From CAZDKO01 sp964506075 [NCBI: uncultured bacterium] (lineage in GTDB: Bacteria; CAZDME01; JAYEMH01), in NCBI GenBank assembly GCA_964506075.1, contig CAZDKO010000003.1, positions 1 through 64,000 of the forward strand: a stretch of DNA of 64,000 nt. The letters are read 5' to 3'. Each line of letters starts with the position of its first letter. Position 1 is the first letter of the stretch. Position numbers and translations under genes: made by a program. This document shows positions 56,536 to 64,000 of this stretch, in pieces. Below the pieces are notes generated by a model. It had not been told where the DNA came from. It saw only the letters and a list, made by a program, of their open reading frames with translations, and did not search any database.

Positions 56536-57626
56536 TATTTTACCTCCAGACGATAAAGAAGAATGATGCCTGCACTTCCCAGAAGAATATTAGGTAGCCA
56601 CATAGCTAAATACGGCGGAAATATTCCTTTTTCTCCCAGGGCTTTGCCTCCGACGAGACAGAGATAGTAGATAACAATTAAAAGAAGACTCAGGCCGAAA
56701 TTAGTGGATTTGGCCGCTTTTCTGGTCTGGATTCCCAGGGGAATAGAGATAAGGAAAAATACCAGGCAGGAAAAAGAAAGGGAAATTTTTTTATGGATTT
56801 CAGTAAACAGCGGATACCGTTCCAGAATATACCTGCTTCGCCGCAATGAGGCTATCAATTCTCCTATACTCATTTCTTTTAGTTTCTTCTGGGAGTTAAA
56901 ATTGATTGTTAACGGCATGGTTAAAGTGTGCCGGGTAAAATTTATTTTACGGTATTTCTGGCGGTCTTTGGTGTCTAATTCATGAATAGAACCTTTCCGG
57001 AGTTCTATTAAAACAGCGTTTTTATCTTTTGGAGTGCTAATCATTCCTTCTTTAGCTGAAAAAATAACCTGGGAATCTGGTTTATCAGGGGGACTGAAAA
57101 TTATAGTTAGGTCTTTCAAGTGTTGCTTTTCTACCCGGCCGATATATATTTTATAGTTTTTAAAATTATCTATGACCACGGATTCGTCAAATTGCGGGAG
57201 AAGAGGGAGATGTATACCGATTTCTCTGATAATGTTTTTAGCCTGAGAGTAGGAGTAGGGTAACAAGCAATTATTTATGGCTAAAGCAGAGAAACTTAAG
57301 ATTATGCCGGTGAATATAAAAGGGATAATAATGGAGAAAAGTTTGATTCCGGAGGCCCGGATAGCTAAAATTTCATTGTCCGCTGAAAGACGGCCAAAAG
57401 CGATTAAGGTGGAAGAAATTACAGACATAGGAATGGTATAACTTAGGAGATAAGGCATCTGGAAAAAAAATAGTTTGGTAATAACCAGGAAGTCAGCGCC
57501 TTTACTCACTATTAATTCCGCTAATTTCAGAAGATTCCCAATGAAAAGCACAAAGGTGAAAACCAGAATAGAAAGTCCAAAGGTTCCAGCCCATTCTTTG
57601 AGTACATAACGTCTTAAAATAGACAA
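56535..57626 (-). CDS. lptF: LptF/LptG family LPS export permease (LptF-like)
   Basis: A 363-residue permease with the same layout as its neighbour: six membrane helices and a central periplasmic beta domain. 'SILRRYVLKEWAGTFG' opens the chain, 'LSADNEILAIRASGIKLFSI' is the coupling helix, and 'IHKKISLSFSCLVFFLISIPLGI' leads into the last helices. The start is TTG at 57626 with an AGGAGAGGTG ribosome site just upstream on the - strand. A promoter (TTGCCT, 17 bp, TATACT) lies a few bases further up. Both permeases are encoded on the opposite strand from lptCAB, unlike most of the window. Confidence 0.93.
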   Translation of the reverse strand: MSILRRYVLKEWAGTFGLSILVFTFVLFIGNLLKLAELIVSKGADFLVITKLFFFQMPYLLSYTIPMSVISSTLIAFGRLSADNEILAIRASGIKLFSIIIPFIFTGIILSFSALAINNCLLPYSYSQAKNIIREIGIHLPLLPQFDESVVIDNFKNYKIYIGRVEKQHLKDLTIIFSPPDKPDSQVIFSAKEGMISTPKDKNAVLIELRKGSIHELDTKDRQKYRKINFTRHTLTMPLTINFNSQKKLKEMSIGELIASLRRSRYILERYPLFTEIHKKISLSFSCLVFFLISIPLGIQTRKAAKSTNFGLSLLLIVIYYLCLVGGKALGEKGIFPPYLAMWLPNILLGSAGIILLYRLEVK

Positions 57627-57648
57627 AATAAATCACCTCTCCTCCCAA

Positions 57649-57677
57649 AGTATAACTTAAAAGGCCCTATTAGGCAA
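57649..57677 (-). promoter_or_regulatory. Promoter for lptF-lptG
   Basis: On the - strand TTGCCT (57677 down to 57672) and TATACT (57654 down to 57649) are separated by exactly 17 bp. The start codon is at 57626, so the leader is only about 15-20 bases long and holds the AGGAGAGGTG site. Confidence 0.65.
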
Positions 57678-57768
57678 TAAATTTTTAATCACCGGAAATT
57701 TTCTTTCCATAGATATTGCATTTGGAATAAAATATATAAATAAAGATAAAAGGGAGAGGAGAAATTCC

Positions 57769-57797
57769 TTTACACCATCTATTCAGTATGATATAAT
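57769..57797 (+). promoter_or_regulatory. Promoter for the EF-G-like/yebC/ruv operon
   Basis: TTTACA (57769-57774) and TATAAT (57792-57797) have a 17-bp spacer, about 75 bp before the EF-G-like start. With the - strand promoter at 57649-57677 it explains the divergent 246-bp gap; nothing else is seen there. Confidence 0.75.
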
Positions 57798-57872
57798 TCA
57801 GCTCTACTGGATATATAACACCTAAAATATCCTTATGAATTTATCCCACCACATAAACAGTGAGGTGTAAGC

Positions 57873-59921
57873 ATGGTTGGAGCCGATAGAATCAAAAATA
57901 TTGGGGTTATCGCTCATGGAGGTGCAGGGAAGAGTTCCCTGATTGAAAGTTTACTTTATAATGCCAAAGTTATCGGGCGTTTAAGCAAGTTAGACGGAAC
58001 CAAGGCTATAGCTGATAGCGAGCCAGAGGAGACAGAGAGAAAAACGACTATATTTTCTAAAATATTTCCTCTGGAATGGCAGGGATATAAAATAAATTTT
58101 ATTGATACCCCGGGATTTCCAGATTTTGTAGCCGAAGTGAGAAGAATTTTGCCTGTTGTTGAAAGTCTGCTTATCGTGCTTGATAGTGTGTCCGGTGTCC
58201 AGGTCTATACCAGAAAGCTTTGGCAGTTTGCGGAACAGATGAACCTGCCGGTAATATTTTTTGTAAATAAACTGGACAAGGAAAATGCTGCTTTTGATGA
58301 AGTGTGCAAGATGTGTAAAGAACAGCTCAGTTCACATGTAGCGCCGATGATTATGCCTTTAGGCTCCGGAGAAAATTTCAGCGGGGTGGTGAATTTATTA
58401 ACTAAAAAAATTTACGGTAGCAGCAATTTATCCCCTGAAAACAAGGAGCAGGTTCAATCTTTAAGTCAGAAATTAACTGAATCCATAGTTGAAACCGATG
58501 ATGCCCTGATGGAACAATATCTGGAAGGTCAGACGTTAGATGAGAATAAGATTAAACAGGCGCTTTTAAAAGGCGTTAAGAACAGGGTGTTTTTTCCTGT
58601 TCTTTGCGGTTCGGCTATAAAGGATATCGGGATAGATTGTCTGCTGGAAGCAATAACTAATTTTTCTCCGTCCGTTACCGATAGAGATGTTACCGTAATT
58701 TCTGAAAGCGGTGAAAAGAAGCAGGAGAAAGTAATTCCGCAGTCTCCTTTTTCTGCTCTGGTATTTAAATCATTCGTGGAATCCCATGTGGGAGAGATGG
58801 CTTACGCCAAGATTATTTCCGGGGAGTTAAAATCGGGGATGGATGTGTTAAATATCAATAAAAACCACAAAGAAAAAATCGGACAGGTTTGTTTTATGCT
58901 GGGTAAACAGAGAAATGATACCGTCCAGGCCGTTGCCGGAGATATAGTCGCTTTAACAAAATTAAAAAACACCAGAACCGGGGATACTCTTTGCGACCCT
59001 AAAAAAATAGTGCAGTTTGCTTTTATAGAATTTCCTCAGCCGATTGCTTCTGTTGCCGTTACCCCGAAGGAGAAAAAAGACCAGGAGAAAATGGGTATGG
59101 CTTTTTCTACGATAATGAGCGAGGACCCCACTTTTAAATATCACATTGACCAGGAATTCGGACAGACCATCATTGAAGGATTAGGTGAATTACATTTAGA
59201 AATGGTGGTTAAAGAAATAAAAAGGAAGTATGGAGTGGATGTGAACTTGGAGAAACCCAAGATTGCTTATAGAGAGACAATAAAAGGCAAAGCTAAGGTT
59301 CAGGGAAAATTCAAGCGGCAAAGCGGTGGCCGGGGACAGTATGGTGACGTCTGGTTAGAAGTAGAATCTCTGCCTCAAGGAGGAGGGTTTGAATTTGTAA
59401 ATAAAATCTTTGGCGGAGCTGTCCCGGGAAAATATATCCCGGCAGTTGAAAAGGGTGTTCTCGGAGCTATGAAAGAAGGGGTATTAACTGGATATCCTAT
59501 CGTTGATGTCAGGGTGACCATTTGTGATGGTTCATATCATCCGGTAGACTCTTCAGATATGGCTTTTCAAATTGCTGGTTCTATGGCTTTAAAAAAAGGG
59601 GTCACGGAAGCTGGTTTAGTGCTTTTAGAACCAATAATGGAAGTAAGGGTCAATGCCGAAGATAAATACCTCGGAGATATCACCGGAGATTTAAGTAGCC
59701 GCCGGGGTAAAATAATGGGGGTGGAGATGGAAGGAGGGAAACAGACAATAAAAGCTCATGTGCCTCTGGCAGAGATGTATAAATACACGGCAGATTTAAA
59801 ATCTCTTACTCAAGGGACAGGGACTTATTCTATGGATTTTTCTCATTATGAAGAGGTTCCGCCCAAAGTCTCACAGGAAAAAATTGAAGAATATCAAAAA
59901 AGAAAAGAAAAGAAGGAGTAG
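57873..59921 (+). CDS. Elongation factor G-like GTPase (EF-G2/FusA2 type)
   Basis: A 682-residue translational GTPase of EF-G architecture. G1 is 'IGVIAHGGAGKSSLIESLL', where canonical EF-G has 'AHIDAGKTT'. G3 is 'INFIDTPGFPDF' and G4 'FVNKLD'. Domain II, III and the S5-like domain IV follow ('GGRGQYGDVWLEVE', 'GAVPGKYIPAVEKG'), then domain V ('EPIMEVRVNAEDKYLGDITGDLSSRRGKI'-like block). The G1 loop and overall pattern match the second EF-G lineage found in many bacteria; its exact role in elongation or recycling is debated. It starts at ATG 57873 in the divergent promoter region. It is unlikely to be the cell's only EF-G. Confidence 0.93.
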   Translation: MVGADRIKNIGVIAHGGAGKSSLIESLLYNAKVIGRLSKLDGTKAIADSEPEETERKTTIFSKIFPLEWQGYKINFIDTPGFPDFVAEVRRILPVVESLLIVLDSVSGVQVYTRKLWQFAEQMNLPVIFFVNKLDKENAAFDEVCKMCKEQLSSHVAPMIMPLGSGENFSGVVNLLTKKIYGSSNLSPENKEQVQSLSQKLTESIVETDDALMEQYLEGQTLDENKIKQALLKGVKNRVFFPVLCGSAIKDIGIDCLLEAITNFSPSVTDRDVTVISESGEKKQEKVIPQSPFSALVFKSFVESHVGEMAYAKIISGELKSGMDVLNINKNHKEKIGQVCFMLGKQRNDTVQAVAGDIVALTKLKNTRTGDTLCDPKKIVQFAFIEFPQPIASVAVTPKEKKDQEKMGMAFSTIMSEDPTFKYHIDQEFGQTIIEGLGELHLEMVVKEIKRKYGVDVNLEKPKIAYRETIKGKAKVQGKFKRQSGGRGQYGDVWLEVESLPQGGGFEFVNKIFGGAVPGKYIPAVEKGVLGAMKEGVLTGYPIVDVRVTICDGSYHPVDSSDMAFQIAGSMALKKGVTEAGLVLLEPIMEVRVNAEDKYLGDITGDLSSRRGKIMGVEMEGGKQTIKAHVPLAEMYKYTADLKSLTQGTGTYSMDFSHYEEVPPKVSQEKIEEYQKRKEKKE

Positions 59922-59926
59922 TAAAA

Positions 59927-60679
59927 ATGTCCGGACATTCAAAATGGGCGAGTATCAAACATAAAAAAGCAATTACTGATTCCCGGCGGGGAAAACTTTT
60001 TTCGAAATTAATCAAAGAAATAACCGTATCGGCCCGTCAAGGAGATGGTGTACCAGAGACCAATCCGAGACTCCGGGTAGCGATTGAACGAGCCAAAGCC
60101 GCCAATATGCCCAACGATAATATTGACAGGGCGATTAAACGCGGCACCGGAGAATTACCGGGTGTTTCTTATGAGGAGTTGATTTACGAAGGGTATGGAC
60201 CGGGAAAAGTAGCGATGATAATAGAAATTCTTACCGATAATAAAAATCGGACGGCTACAGAAATCAGACATATTTTTAGTAAAGCCGGAGGGAATTTAGG
60301 GGCTTCCGGTTGCGTGGCCTGGATGTTTCAGAAAAGAGGAATTATTGCGGTTCCAAAAAAATCTATTTTAGAAGAAGAATTGATAGAAATAGCTCTTGAT
60401 GCCGGGGCAGAGGATGTCAGAACAACTGAAGATAGTTATGAAGTGCTTACGTTACCGCAAAATTTTGAGAAGGTTAAGGCAAAATTTGACGAAAAAAATA
60501 TAAAATATACCCTGGCGGATATAGTCATGGATCCTCATACGACGGTTAAACTGGAAGAAAAAGAAGCTGAACAAATTTTAAAATTGGTGGATGCCCTGGA
60601 AGAACATGATGATGTTCAAAACGTTTATGCTAATTTTGATATTTCCAATGAAATTTTAGAGAAATTAGGGAAGCAATAA
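59927..60679 (+). CDS. yebC: YebC/PmpR family protein
   Basis: A 250-residue protein of the YebC/TACO1 family. The opening 'SGHSKWASIKHKKAITDSRRGKLF' (in parts) is near-invariant, and 'YEGYGPGKVAMIIE' and 'TDNKNRTATEIRHIFSKAGGNLG' follow. The family was first described as DNA-binding regulators and is now linked to the ribosome, where it eases synthesis of proline-rich stretches. It sits 5 bp after the EF-G-like gene and 12 bp before ruvC. The yebC-ruvC-ruvA-ruvB order is widely conserved. Confidence 0.96.
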   Translation: MSGHSKWASIKHKKAITDSRRGKLFSKLIKEITVSARQGDGVPETNPRLRVAIERAKAANMPNDNIDRAIKRGTGELPGVSYEELIYEGYGPGKVAMIIEILTDNKNRTATEIRHIFSKAGGNLGASGCVAWMFQKRGIIAVPKKSILEEELIEIALDAGAEDVRTTEDSYEVLTLPQNFEKVKAKFDEKNIKYTLADIVMDPHTTVKLEEKEAEQILKLVDALEEHDDVQNVYANFDISNEILEKLGKQ

Positions 60680-60691
60680 AGGTTTTAAAAA

Positions 60692-61183
60692 ATGCGCATT
60701 TTAGGATTAGACCCGGGTTTAGCCAGAACCGGATATGGCCTCATTGAAATTGATAGAAACAAGCCCAGATTAATAAATTACGGATGTATAGTGACCAAAT
60801 CCAACGAATCACACCCCGATCGTTTGAAAATTATTTATCAAGAATTAGGAAAAATAATAGACAGATTTAAACCCGAAGTAGTGGCTTTAGAAAAGCTTTT
60901 CTTTGCTAAGAACGTAAAGACGGCTTTAAAAGTCGGTGAGGCCAGGGGTGTAGCTATCCTAGCGGTAGTGAGCAAAGGATTAAAAATTAAAGAATTTACT
61001 CCTTTAGAAGTGAAACTTTCTACCGTAGGAAGAGGACGGGCCTCCAAGCCTCAGGTTCAATATATGGTAAAAAACATTATTTGTGATTTAAAAGAGATTC
61101 CTCAACCAGACGATGCCGCAGATGCCCTGGCTATAGCGGTGTGTTATTTTCATTCGCTTTCTCAACCTAATTTTAAAAGATGA
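60692..61183 (+). CDS. ruvC: Holliday junction endonuclease RuvC
   Basis: Resolves Holliday junctions by paired nicks during recombination. The 163-residue length is typical. The four acidic active-site residues are visible: Asp in 'LGLDPGLARTGYGLIE', Glu in 'ALEKLFFAKN', and two Asp in 'PQPDDAADALAIAV'. It overlaps ruvA by four bases (ATGA). The protein ends with a short basic tail. No sign of truncation. Confidence 0.97.
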   Translation: MRILGLDPGLARTGYGLIEIDRNKPRLINYGCIVTKSNESHPDRLKIIYQELGKIIDRFKPEVVALEKLFFAKNVKTALKVGEARGVAILAVVSKGLKIKEFTPLEVKLSTVGRGRASKPQVQYMVKNIICDLKEIPQPDDAADALAIAVCYFHSLSQPNFKR

Positions 61184-61776
61184 TAGAGTATCTTGAAGGT
61201 TCTCTTAAAGAGAAACGGCCTACTTCTTGTCTCGTAGAAGTTAACGGTATCGGATATAAAATTAATATTCCTCTCTCCACTTTTGCAAAATTAGGAAACC
61301 CTGACTGCCAGATAAAGCTTTTGACTTCTCTTTATATTAGAGAAGATAGCTGGGAACTGTATGGCTTTTATACGGCCAAAGAAAAAGAATTTTTTAATCT
61401 TCTTAATTCTATCTCGGGAATTGGACCGCGGCTGGCTTTGACGTTATTATCCAGTTTATCGGTAGAAGCGGTGATTCAAATAGTTAATGAGGAAAATATC
61501 TCTGAACTGATACGGATACCGGGAATAGGCAAAAAGATTGCCGAGAGACTCATTTTTGAACTTCGTAACCGTTCTAAAGATCTTTGTTCTATTAGTGGAG
61601 AAAGCGATATTGAAAAAATTGATGGCCCCGGTTCTCTATTAGAAAAAGATGCCATCCAGGCTTTAATTTCTTTAGGTTATAAAAGAATGCCTGCAGAAAA
61701 GGCGATTAAAGATCTAAGGAAAAAATCCATTGATAATTTAGAATCGTTAATTCGAGAAGCTTTAAAGAAAATTTAG
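61180..61776 (+). CDS. ruvA: Holliday junction DNA helicase subunit RuvA
   Basis: Tetrameric junction-binding subunit that directs RuvB. The 198-residue protein has an OB-fold N-domain ('MIEYLEGSLKEKRPTSCLVEVNGIGYKI', in parts). Two helix-hairpin-helix motifs follow ('LLNSISGIGPRLALTLLS' and 'LIRIPGIGKKIAERLIFEL'), then a flexible linker and a C-terminal RuvB-binding domain (about 150-198). All parts are present. It follows ruvC by overlap and precedes ruvB by 12 bp. Confidence 0.97.
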   Translation: MIEYLEGSLKEKRPTSCLVEVNGIGYKINIPLSTFAKLGNPDCQIKLLTSLYIREDSWELYGFYTAKEKEFFNLLNSISGIGPRLALTLLSSLSVEAVIQIVNEENISELIRIPGIGKKIAERLIFELRNRSKDLCSISGESDIEKIDGPGSLLEKDAIQALISLGYKRMPAEKAIKDLRKKSIDNLESLIREALKKI

Positions 61777-61788
61777 AGGTTTAAGGCG

Positions 61789-62808
61789 ATGGAAGACAGG
61801 GTAACCGCACCTGATTTATATGATGAGGACCGTGAATTCGATGCGACTCTTCGGCCGCAAAATTTGGATGAATTTGTCGGTCAGGATAAAATTAAAGACA
61901 ATCTTTCTGTTTTTATTACCGCCGCGACTAAACGCGAAGAAGCTCTGGACCATGTTCTTCTTTACGGACCGCCGGGATTAGGGAAAACCACCTTGGCTTA
62001 TATTATTGCTAATGAGATGGGGGTGGGAATTAAAGCTACTTCTGGACCGGCAGTGGAGAAAGCCGGTGACTTAGCTGGGCTTCTTACCAATTTAGATAAG
62101 AAAGATGTGCTTTTTATAGATGAAATTCACCGTTTGAGTCGGCCGGTGGAGGAATATCTTTATTCAGCTATGGAAAATTTTACCCTGGATATTATGATTG
62201 ATAAAGGGCCTCAGGCGCGCTCGGTAAAATTGAATCTTTCCCCTTTTACTTTAATCGGAGCGACCACCCGAGCTGGTTCAATTACTTCACCTCTTCGTTC
62301 CCGGTTCGGAGTAGTAAGCCGCCTGGGATTTTACAGTCAGGATGAGATTAGCGAAATTATCATCCGTTCAGCAAAAATTCTAAAAATACCCGTTGATAAA
62401 AAAGGAGTTTGGAAGATTGCCCAGTGTTCTAGGGGAACCCCCCGTATAGCCAATAGACTGCTCAGGAGAATCCGGGATTATGCTCAGGTTAAGGGAGAAG
62501 GAGTGATAGATCAAGATATTGCCACTTTGGGACTTAAAATGCTGGAAGTGGACGAACGGGGGTTGGATGAAATGGATAAGCGGATTCTAAAGGTAATTAT
62601 AGAGAAATTTAAAGGCGGCCCGGTTGGTTTGAATAATATCGCTATAGCCGTAGGAGAAGAAAGTTCTACCATTGAAGAAGTATATGAGCCATATCTTATC
62701 CAGGAAGGATTTATTAAACGGACCCCTAATGGTCGTCGGGCAACAGCCCTCGCTTATGCCCATCTTAAATATACAAATGATTCAGGATCCCAACCGAAAC
62801 TTTGGTAA
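61789..62808 (+). CDS. ruvB: Holliday junction DNA helicase RuvB
   Basis: Hexameric AAA+ motor for branch migration. The 339-residue protein has Walker A '[19 protein letters not shown]', Walker B 'LFIDEIHRL', sensor 1 'LIGATTRAG', an arginine finger region '[12 protein letters not shown]', and the winged-helix DNA-binding C-domain (about 255-335, '[16 protein letters not shown]'). Family residues are intact. The ruvC-A-B set is complete. The stop overlaps the queH ATG by one base. Confidence 0.98.
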   Translation: MEDRVTAPDLYDEDREFDATLRPQNLDEFVGQDKIKDNLSVFITAATKREEALDHVLLYGPPGLGKTTLAYIIANEMGVGIKATSGPAVEKAGDLAGLLTNLDKKDVLFIDEIHRLSRPVEEYLYSAMENFTLDIMIDKGPQARSVKLNLSPFTLIGATTRAGSITSPLRSRFGVVSRLGFYSQDEISEIIIRSAKILKIPVDKKGVWKIAQCSRGTPRIANRLLRRIRDYAQVKGEGVIDQDIATLGLKMLEVDERGLDEMDKRILKVIIEKFKGGPVGLNNIAIAVGEESSTIEEVYEPYLIQEGFIKRTPNGRRATALAYAHLKYTNDSGSQPKLW

Positions 62809-63395
62809 TGATTACGCCTAAAATATTGCTTCATATCTGCTGTGCGCCCTGCTGTATTCCTGTATTTAAACTTTTAGAAAAAAAAGGATTTGCTATTACC
62901 GGCTTCTGGTATAACCCGAACATCTGGCCTAAGGAAGAATACGAGAAGAGGCGGGGAGCACTGGCCCAGTATGGAACAGAAAGGAATTTTGACGTCATCT
63001 TTGATGAAAGTTTGGCAGTCTCTCCGGAGATTTCTATTTTTAATAAAGAGCGTTGTCTATTATGTTATGAAGATCGACTGGTTAAGACGGCTAAAATAGC
63101 CCAGGATTTGGATTTTGATTATTTTACCACCACCCTTTTAGTCAGCCCTTATCAGAAACATGCCTTAATCAGAAATTTGGGGGAAGATATCGGCCAGGAT
63201 TTTAGAGTAAATTTTTTTTACGAGGATTTTCGTCCTCTTTTTTATAGATATCGGAAGGAAATTAAGGAATCAAATTTATACCATCAGCGTTACTGCGGTT
63301 GCAAACCCAGCATAAAAGAGGCAGAGGAGACCCGCAAAGCACAGCAGGCAATGAGGAAAAATAAAACGGGGGGCCATAAAAATATTAACAAGTGA
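62808..63395 (+). CDS. queH: Epoxyqueuosine reductase QueH
   Basis: Reduces epoxyqueuosine to queuosine in tRNA; QueH (formerly DUF208) replaces QueG. The 195-residue product starts at ATG 62808, overlapping the ruvB stop (TAATG). The cysteines needed for the iron-sulfur site and activity are visible: 'LLHICCAPCCIPVF' at the N-terminus, 'RCLLCYEDRL' in the middle, and 'YHQRYCGCKPS' near the end. The 'GFWYNPNIWPKEEYEKR' block is characteristic. With QueF at 27.1 kb it shows a queuosine route in this genome. Confidence 0.95.
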   Translation: MITPKILLHICCAPCCIPVFKLLEKKGFAITGFWYNPNIWPKEEYEKRRGALAQYGTERNFDVIFDESLAVSPEISIFNKERCLLCYEDRLVKTAKIAQDLDFDYFTTTLLVSPYQKHALIRNLGEDIGQDFRVNFFYEDFRPLFYRYRKEIKESNLYHQRYCGCKPSIKEAEETRKAQQAMRKNKTGGHKNINK

Positions 63396-63628
63396 AATTT
63401 TTAATTATGTTTATTCAGGCTGGTAAAATTTTAATTTTCGTCGGTATCTGGTTAATTATTCTGGGATTAATCTTCATCGTTGCCCATAAGATTCCTTGTT
63501 TAGGCAAATTGCCGGGTGATTTTCTGATAAAAAACAAAAATTTTATTTTTTATTTTCCTCTTTCAACCAGTATTTTAGTTAGTGTTATTATTTCGTTAAT
63601 ACTTTGGCTTATTTTTTATAGAAAATGA
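63392..63628 (+). CDS. DUF2905 small membrane protein
   Basis: A 78-residue protein with two hydrophobic helices (about residues 8-31 and 53-75). A central loop 'IPCLGKLPGDFLIKNKNF' is typical of family DUF2905, where G[KR]LPGD is the signature. Function unknown. It begins at GTG by a GTGA overlap with the queH stop; ATG 63407 is an alternative start. The end overlaps the SpoIID-like gene by ATGA, so it is part of the same operon. DUF2905 is often found beside ruvB and queuosine genes in diverse bacteria, as here. Confidence 0.9.
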   Translation: MKFLIMFIQAGKILIFVGIWLIILGLIFIVAHKIPCLGKLPGDFLIKNKNFIFYFPLSTSILVSVIISLILWLIFYRK

Positions 63629-64000
63629 AAAAATTTATAATTGTGACTTTGACCATTTTCTTAAATGTTTTACCTGCTTACGCCGGTGAGGAATATTATC
63701 TTCGCGTTAAGGTTTTAGAGGGGATTAAACAAATCTCTGTTTCTTGTTCCGGCCCCGTAATAATCCGTAATGACAAAACACAAAAAGAATTAATGAGTAA
63801 ACCCTTTCTCCGGGATTTCCAGATAAAAACAACGACACAAGGTCTAAATCTGGATGGAGTAAAGGTGACTTTACCGGGAATTAACATAGAACCGCAGGCT
63901 TCTGGAATCATAATTGTCGGTAAAAGACAATATCGGGGGAGGATTAAATGTCTGCGTCGAAATAATAATTTATTGATAGTTAATGAGCTTCCTTTAGAAG
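63625..64000 (+). CDS. SpoIID/LytB-domain protein, N-terminal part (3' end outside window)
   Basis: The window ends inside this gene; 125 codons are visible. A signal peptide is seen (about residues 1-20, ending PAYAGE). A beta-rich region follows that ends 'YRGRIKCLRRNNNLLIVNELPLE', in parts. 'YRG...L.VVNELPLE' is the strand that opens a SpoIID domain, which binds or cleaves peptidoglycan (a lytic transglycosylase-like fold in SpoIID). Outside spore formers such genes often follow ruvB and act on the cell wall. It begins by ATGA overlap with DUF2905. The rest of the domain should be confirmed beyond the window. Confidence 0.8.
   Translation, partial: MKKFIIVTLTIFLNVLPAYAGEEYYLRVKVLEGIKQISVSCSGPVIIRNDKTQKELMSKPFLRDFQIKTTTQGLNLDGVKVTLPGINIEPQASGIIIVGKRQYRGRIKCLRRNNNLLIVNELPLE

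Noticed and set aside
1-64000. tRNA, rRNA, transposase, integrase or prophage genes
   Set aside because: All gaps were read. None has a tRNA-like cloverleaf or TTC-type loop that I could support, and no mobile-element protein is encoded.

Overview
The window is a gene-dense, AT-rich stretch of a Gram-negative bacterial chromosome with about 68 protein genes, nearly all on the + strand. Most genes build and export lipopolysaccharide (LPS) and assemble the outer membrane. Several traits together suggest an uncultivated Omnitrophota (OP3)-like or related PVC-side lineage: an LpxC-FabZ fusion, LpxI rather than LpxH, a long run of GT9 glycosyltransferases, a complete mannose-family PTS with HPr kinase in an LPS-bearing cell, DUF1846 and DUF2905 genes, many TTG/GTG starts and wordy repeat-filled intergenic spacers. 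This assignment is an inference from gene content; no rRNA or other phylogenetic marker was tested.

Layout. 1-0.6 kb: the 3' end of a ClpC-type AAA+ unfoldase. 0.6-9.1 kb: a TamB/AsmA-like protein, BamA, a Skp/OmpH chaperone, LpxD, LpxC-FabZ and LpxA. 9.3-19.5 kb: LpxI, a DegT aminotransferase and Gfo/Idh oxidoreductase pair (probably GnnB/GnnA, making 2,3-diamino-glucose lipid A), LpxB, MsbA, WaaA, LpxK, and a fusion of a lipid A acyltransferase with an ELM1-like domain. 19.5-19.9 kb: a repeat-filled spacer. 19.9-27.1 kb: LPS core/O-chain glycosyltransferases (two GT4, four GT9, one GT2). 27.1-30.1 kb: small metabolic genes (QueF, thioredoxin, PanD, DUF89, FmdB-like, YggS). 30.3-34.2 kb: DUF6485, a Fur regulator with a strong promoter and operator, FeoA, FeoB and an unrecognised membrane protein. 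34.3-42.1 kb: another GT9, heptose kinase, the Kdo genes kdsB, kdsA, kdsD and kdsC with a DUF1846 gene among them, and a second acyltransferase. 42.2-44.6 kb: a PilZ protein and LptC, LptA and LptB. 44.6-52.7 kb: EIIA-Ntr-like protein, HprK, mannose-type EIIA/B/C/D, HPr, EI, a phosphoglucose/phosphomannose isomerase and an NDP-sugar pyrophosphorylase. 52.8-55.4 kb: MetK and AhcY. 55.4-57.6 kb, - strand: the two LptF/LptG permeases. 57.9-64 kb: an EF-G-like GTPase, YebC, RuvC, RuvA, RuvB, QueH, DUF2905 and the start of a SpoIID-like protein.

How the genes work together. The window covers the lipid A pathway (LpxA, C, D, I, B, K), Kdo synthesis and transfer (KdsD, A, C, B and WaaA), secondary acylation, inner-membrane flipping (MsbA), core glycosylation, and much of the Lpt bridge (A, B, C, F, G; LptD and LptE are not here). 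BamA and Skp serve outer-membrane protein assembly. The PTS would deliver hexose as a 6-phosphate that the adjacent isomerase and nucleotidyltransferase could direct to glycolysis or activated sugars. Fur probably controls itself and the Feo genes.

The most unusual features are: (i) a 41-bp intergenic repeat module found three times, each bounded by inverted copies of an 11-mer; (ii) the acyltransferase-ELM1 fusion; (iii) the GnnA/GnnB-like pair inside the lpx operon; (iv) a 12-mer present three times, forming a perfect hairpin before a glycosyltransferase; and (v) a histidine-rich membrane protein of unknown function after FeoB. No tRNA, rRNA, CRISPR array, transposase, integrase or phage gene was seen.
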